A stretch of DNA of 5,556 nucleotides from Acidobacteriota bacterium (GTDB lineage Bacteria; Acidobacteriota; Terriglobia; Terriglobales; Acidobacteriaceae): the NCBI GenBank assembly GCA_021798655.1, contig JAJZFE010000289.1, positions 1 to 5,556 on the forward strand, written 5' to 3'. How positions within the stretch are numbered: position 1 is the stretch's first letter; each line of letters opens with the position of its first letter. Made by a program: the position numbers and the translations under genes. This document shows, piece after piece, positions 4,752 through 5,556 of this stretch. The notes under the pieces were generated by a model. That model did not search any database. It was not told the origin of the DNA and saw nothing but the letters and a program-made list of their open reading frames with translations.

Positions 4752-4767
4752 GTCTCGATTCCGAGAC
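4752..4767. promoter_or_regulatory. Perfect dyad upstream of the methyltransferase gene
   Basis: GTCTCG (4752-4757) and CGAGAC (4762-4767) are exact reverse complements around ATTC. The dyad covers the place where a -35 box would lie for the TACACT at 4783-4788, so it could be an operator. It could equally be chance or another repeat remnant in this repeat-dense spacer. Confidence 0.3.
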
Positions 4768-4782
4768 GCGGCTTCCACCCCG

Positions 4783-4788
4783 TACACT
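4783..4788 (+). promoter_or_regulatory. Candidate -10 box (TACACT) of the methyltransferase gene
   Basis: TACACT ends 9 nt before the ATG at 4798, the same hexamer and spacing as upstream of 4072. The 9-nt interval has no Shine-Dalgarno sequence, so the transcript is probably leaderless or nearly so. The -35 position shows no consensus hexamer. Confidence 0.45.
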
Positions 4789-4797
4789 AACCTCTAC

Positions 4798-5556
4798 ATG
4801 CAAACCCTCCGCATCACCCGCCGCGCCGCCGACCGCCTCCGCTCCGGCCACCTCTGGATCTACCGCACCGAACTCGAAAGCCATCCCGCGGACCTCGAAC
4901 CCGGATCGCTCGTCACGCTCACCGACAGCCGCGAGCTCCCCCTCGGCACCGCTTTGTATTCCTCCGAATCGACGCTCGCCGCGCGCCTCGTCTCGCATAC
5001 CCCCGCGCTCACCCGCGAACAGTATCTCGCCGATCTCCGCACCCGCGTCGACGCCGCACTCGCCCTCCGCCGCTCCCTCGCACCAGACACCCACGCCCTC
5101 CGCCTCCTCTTCTCCGAGGCCGACAACCTCCCCGGCATCGTCGCCGATCGCTACAACGACCTGGTCATCCTCCAACTGCTCACCCAGGGCACCGCGCAGG
5201 ACGACGTCCGCGCCACGCTCACCGCCGCCCTCCGCGACGCCTTCTCCCCCAACGGCGAGCCGCTCACCCTCTGGGAGCGCCCCGACCCCCGCATCCGCGA
5301 GCTCGAACAACTCCCCGCACCCCCCGAAGGCCCCCTCTTCTCGACCGCCGCCTCTGCCTCTTTGTCATCCTCTGCTTCTTTGTCATTCCGCAGCGCAGCG
5401 GAGGAATCTGCATCTGAAACCACCGCACCACCCACCACCACCACCTTCACCCTCAACACCCTCCGCTTCCACTACGACGCCGCCGCCGGCCAGAAGACTG
5501 GCGCCTTCCTCGATCAGCGCCTCAACTACGCCGCCGCCGCCCGCGCCGTCGCGGCC
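4798..5556 (+). CDS. rlmI: RlmI-like class I SAM-dependent rRNA methyltransferase, 3'-truncated by window edge
   Basis: The 253 residues present are open to the end of the window. Residues 1-70 look like a PUA RNA-binding domain (HLWIYRTELE, EPGSLVTLTDSR, PLGTALYSSESTLAARLVS). Residues 104-126 (LFSEADNLPGIVADRYNDLV) are the hallmark of the RlmI/COG1092 family, and AAAGQKTGAFLDQR (228-241) is the conserved segment just before the SAM-binding domain. The SAM glycine loop and the catalytic Cys region lie beyond the window. E. coli RlmI makes m5C1962 in 23S rRNA; the same target here is inference. Unusual is a Ser/Ala/Thr-rich insert at about 183-216 between the central domain and the catalytic domain, encoded largely by REP-like repeat DNA. 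The ATG at 4798 matches the usual family N-terminus and has no Shine-Dalgarno but a TACACT box 9 nt upstream. Confidence 0.9.
   Translation, partial: MQTLRITRRAADRLRSGHLWIYRTELESHPADLEPGSLVTLTDSRELPLGTALYSSESTLAARLVSHTPALTREQYLADLRTRVDAALALRRSLAPDTHALRLLFSEADNLPGIVADRYNDLVILQLLTQGTAQDDVRATLTAALRDAFSPNGEPLTLWERPDPRIRELEQLPAPPEGPLFSTAASASLSSSASLSFRSAAEESASETTAPPTTTTFTLNTLRFHYDAAAGQKTGAFLDQRLNYAAAARAVAA
5361..5411. repeat. REP-like element inside the methyltransferase coding sequence
   Basis: TTTGTCATTCC at 5379-5389 and GGAATCTGC at 5403-5411 match the ends of the intergenic element at 4603-4628; the middle here is a longer imperfect palindrome (CGC, then GCAGCG). A partial head copy, TTTGTCATCC, precedes it at 5361-5370. 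The element preserves the reading frame and encodes roughly residues 188-205 of the methyltransferase (Ser/Ala-rich), in a position where RlmI-type proteins normally have only a domain linker. Confidence 0.65.

Noticed and set aside
4561..5310. Minus-strand frame of 249 codons opposite the methyltransferase gene and spacer
   Set aside because: Composition is Gly/Ala/Glu/Val shadow plus translated 9-base repeat; the plus strand encodes the family hallmark motifs.

Overview
This is a very GC-rich bacterial window with seven protein genes and unusually repeat-rich spacers. Gene content, codon style (C/G at most third positions) and the dispersed repeats suggest a soil Acidobacteriota of the Granulicella/Terriglobus/Edaphobacter type. 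That placement is inference from memory; no rRNA or marker phylogeny is available here.

Layout, left to right. The first 66 bases, minus strand, are the N-terminus of a flavoprotein with an FAD-binding Rossmann motif, leaving the window at its left edge. Divergent from it is a type II toxin-antitoxin operon: an Xre/MbcA/ParS-type (DUF2384) antitoxin (163-582) and a RES-domain NAD+-targeting toxin (583-1056) whose start codon directly follows the antitoxin stop codon. A perfect 9-bp direct repeat, 22 bp apart, brackets the operon's -10 box and is a candidate antitoxin operator. The operon converges, with 6 bp between stop codons, on a complete malic enzyme gene (1063-2787, minus). A 268-bp divergent spacer with a perfect 10-bp-arm dyad separates malic enzyme from a secreted protein of unknown function (3056-3883), which most likely starts at a TTG codon. 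Next come two adjacent heptanucleotide repeat tracts (3891-4034), a UPF0303/DUF336 'heme-degrading domain' protein (4072-4569), a spacer holding a REP-like hairpin, a 9-base-period repeat and two further small dyads (4570-4797), and an RlmI-like PUA/SAM-dependent rRNA methyltransferase (4798 onward) that runs off the right edge.

The genes do not form one pathway. Only the toxin-antitoxin pair is a clear functional unit: the antitoxin should bind and neutralise the toxin and repress the shared promoter. Malic enzyme and the methyltransferase are housekeeping functions.

The most interesting points are in the non-coding structure: (i) three genes appear to lack a Shine-Dalgarno sequence and instead carry a TANNNT box 8-9 nt before ATG, pointing to leaderless transcripts; (ii) a heptamer array contains an exactly duplicated 28-bp superunit; (iii) a REP-like palindromic element occurs once in a spacer and once, in frame, inside the methyltransferase gene as a Ser/Ala/Thr-rich linker; (iv) the toxin-antitoxin operator layout. 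I see no CRISPR array, tRNA, rRNA, transposase or phage gene. I do not see convincing evidence of a wholly new multi-gene system.
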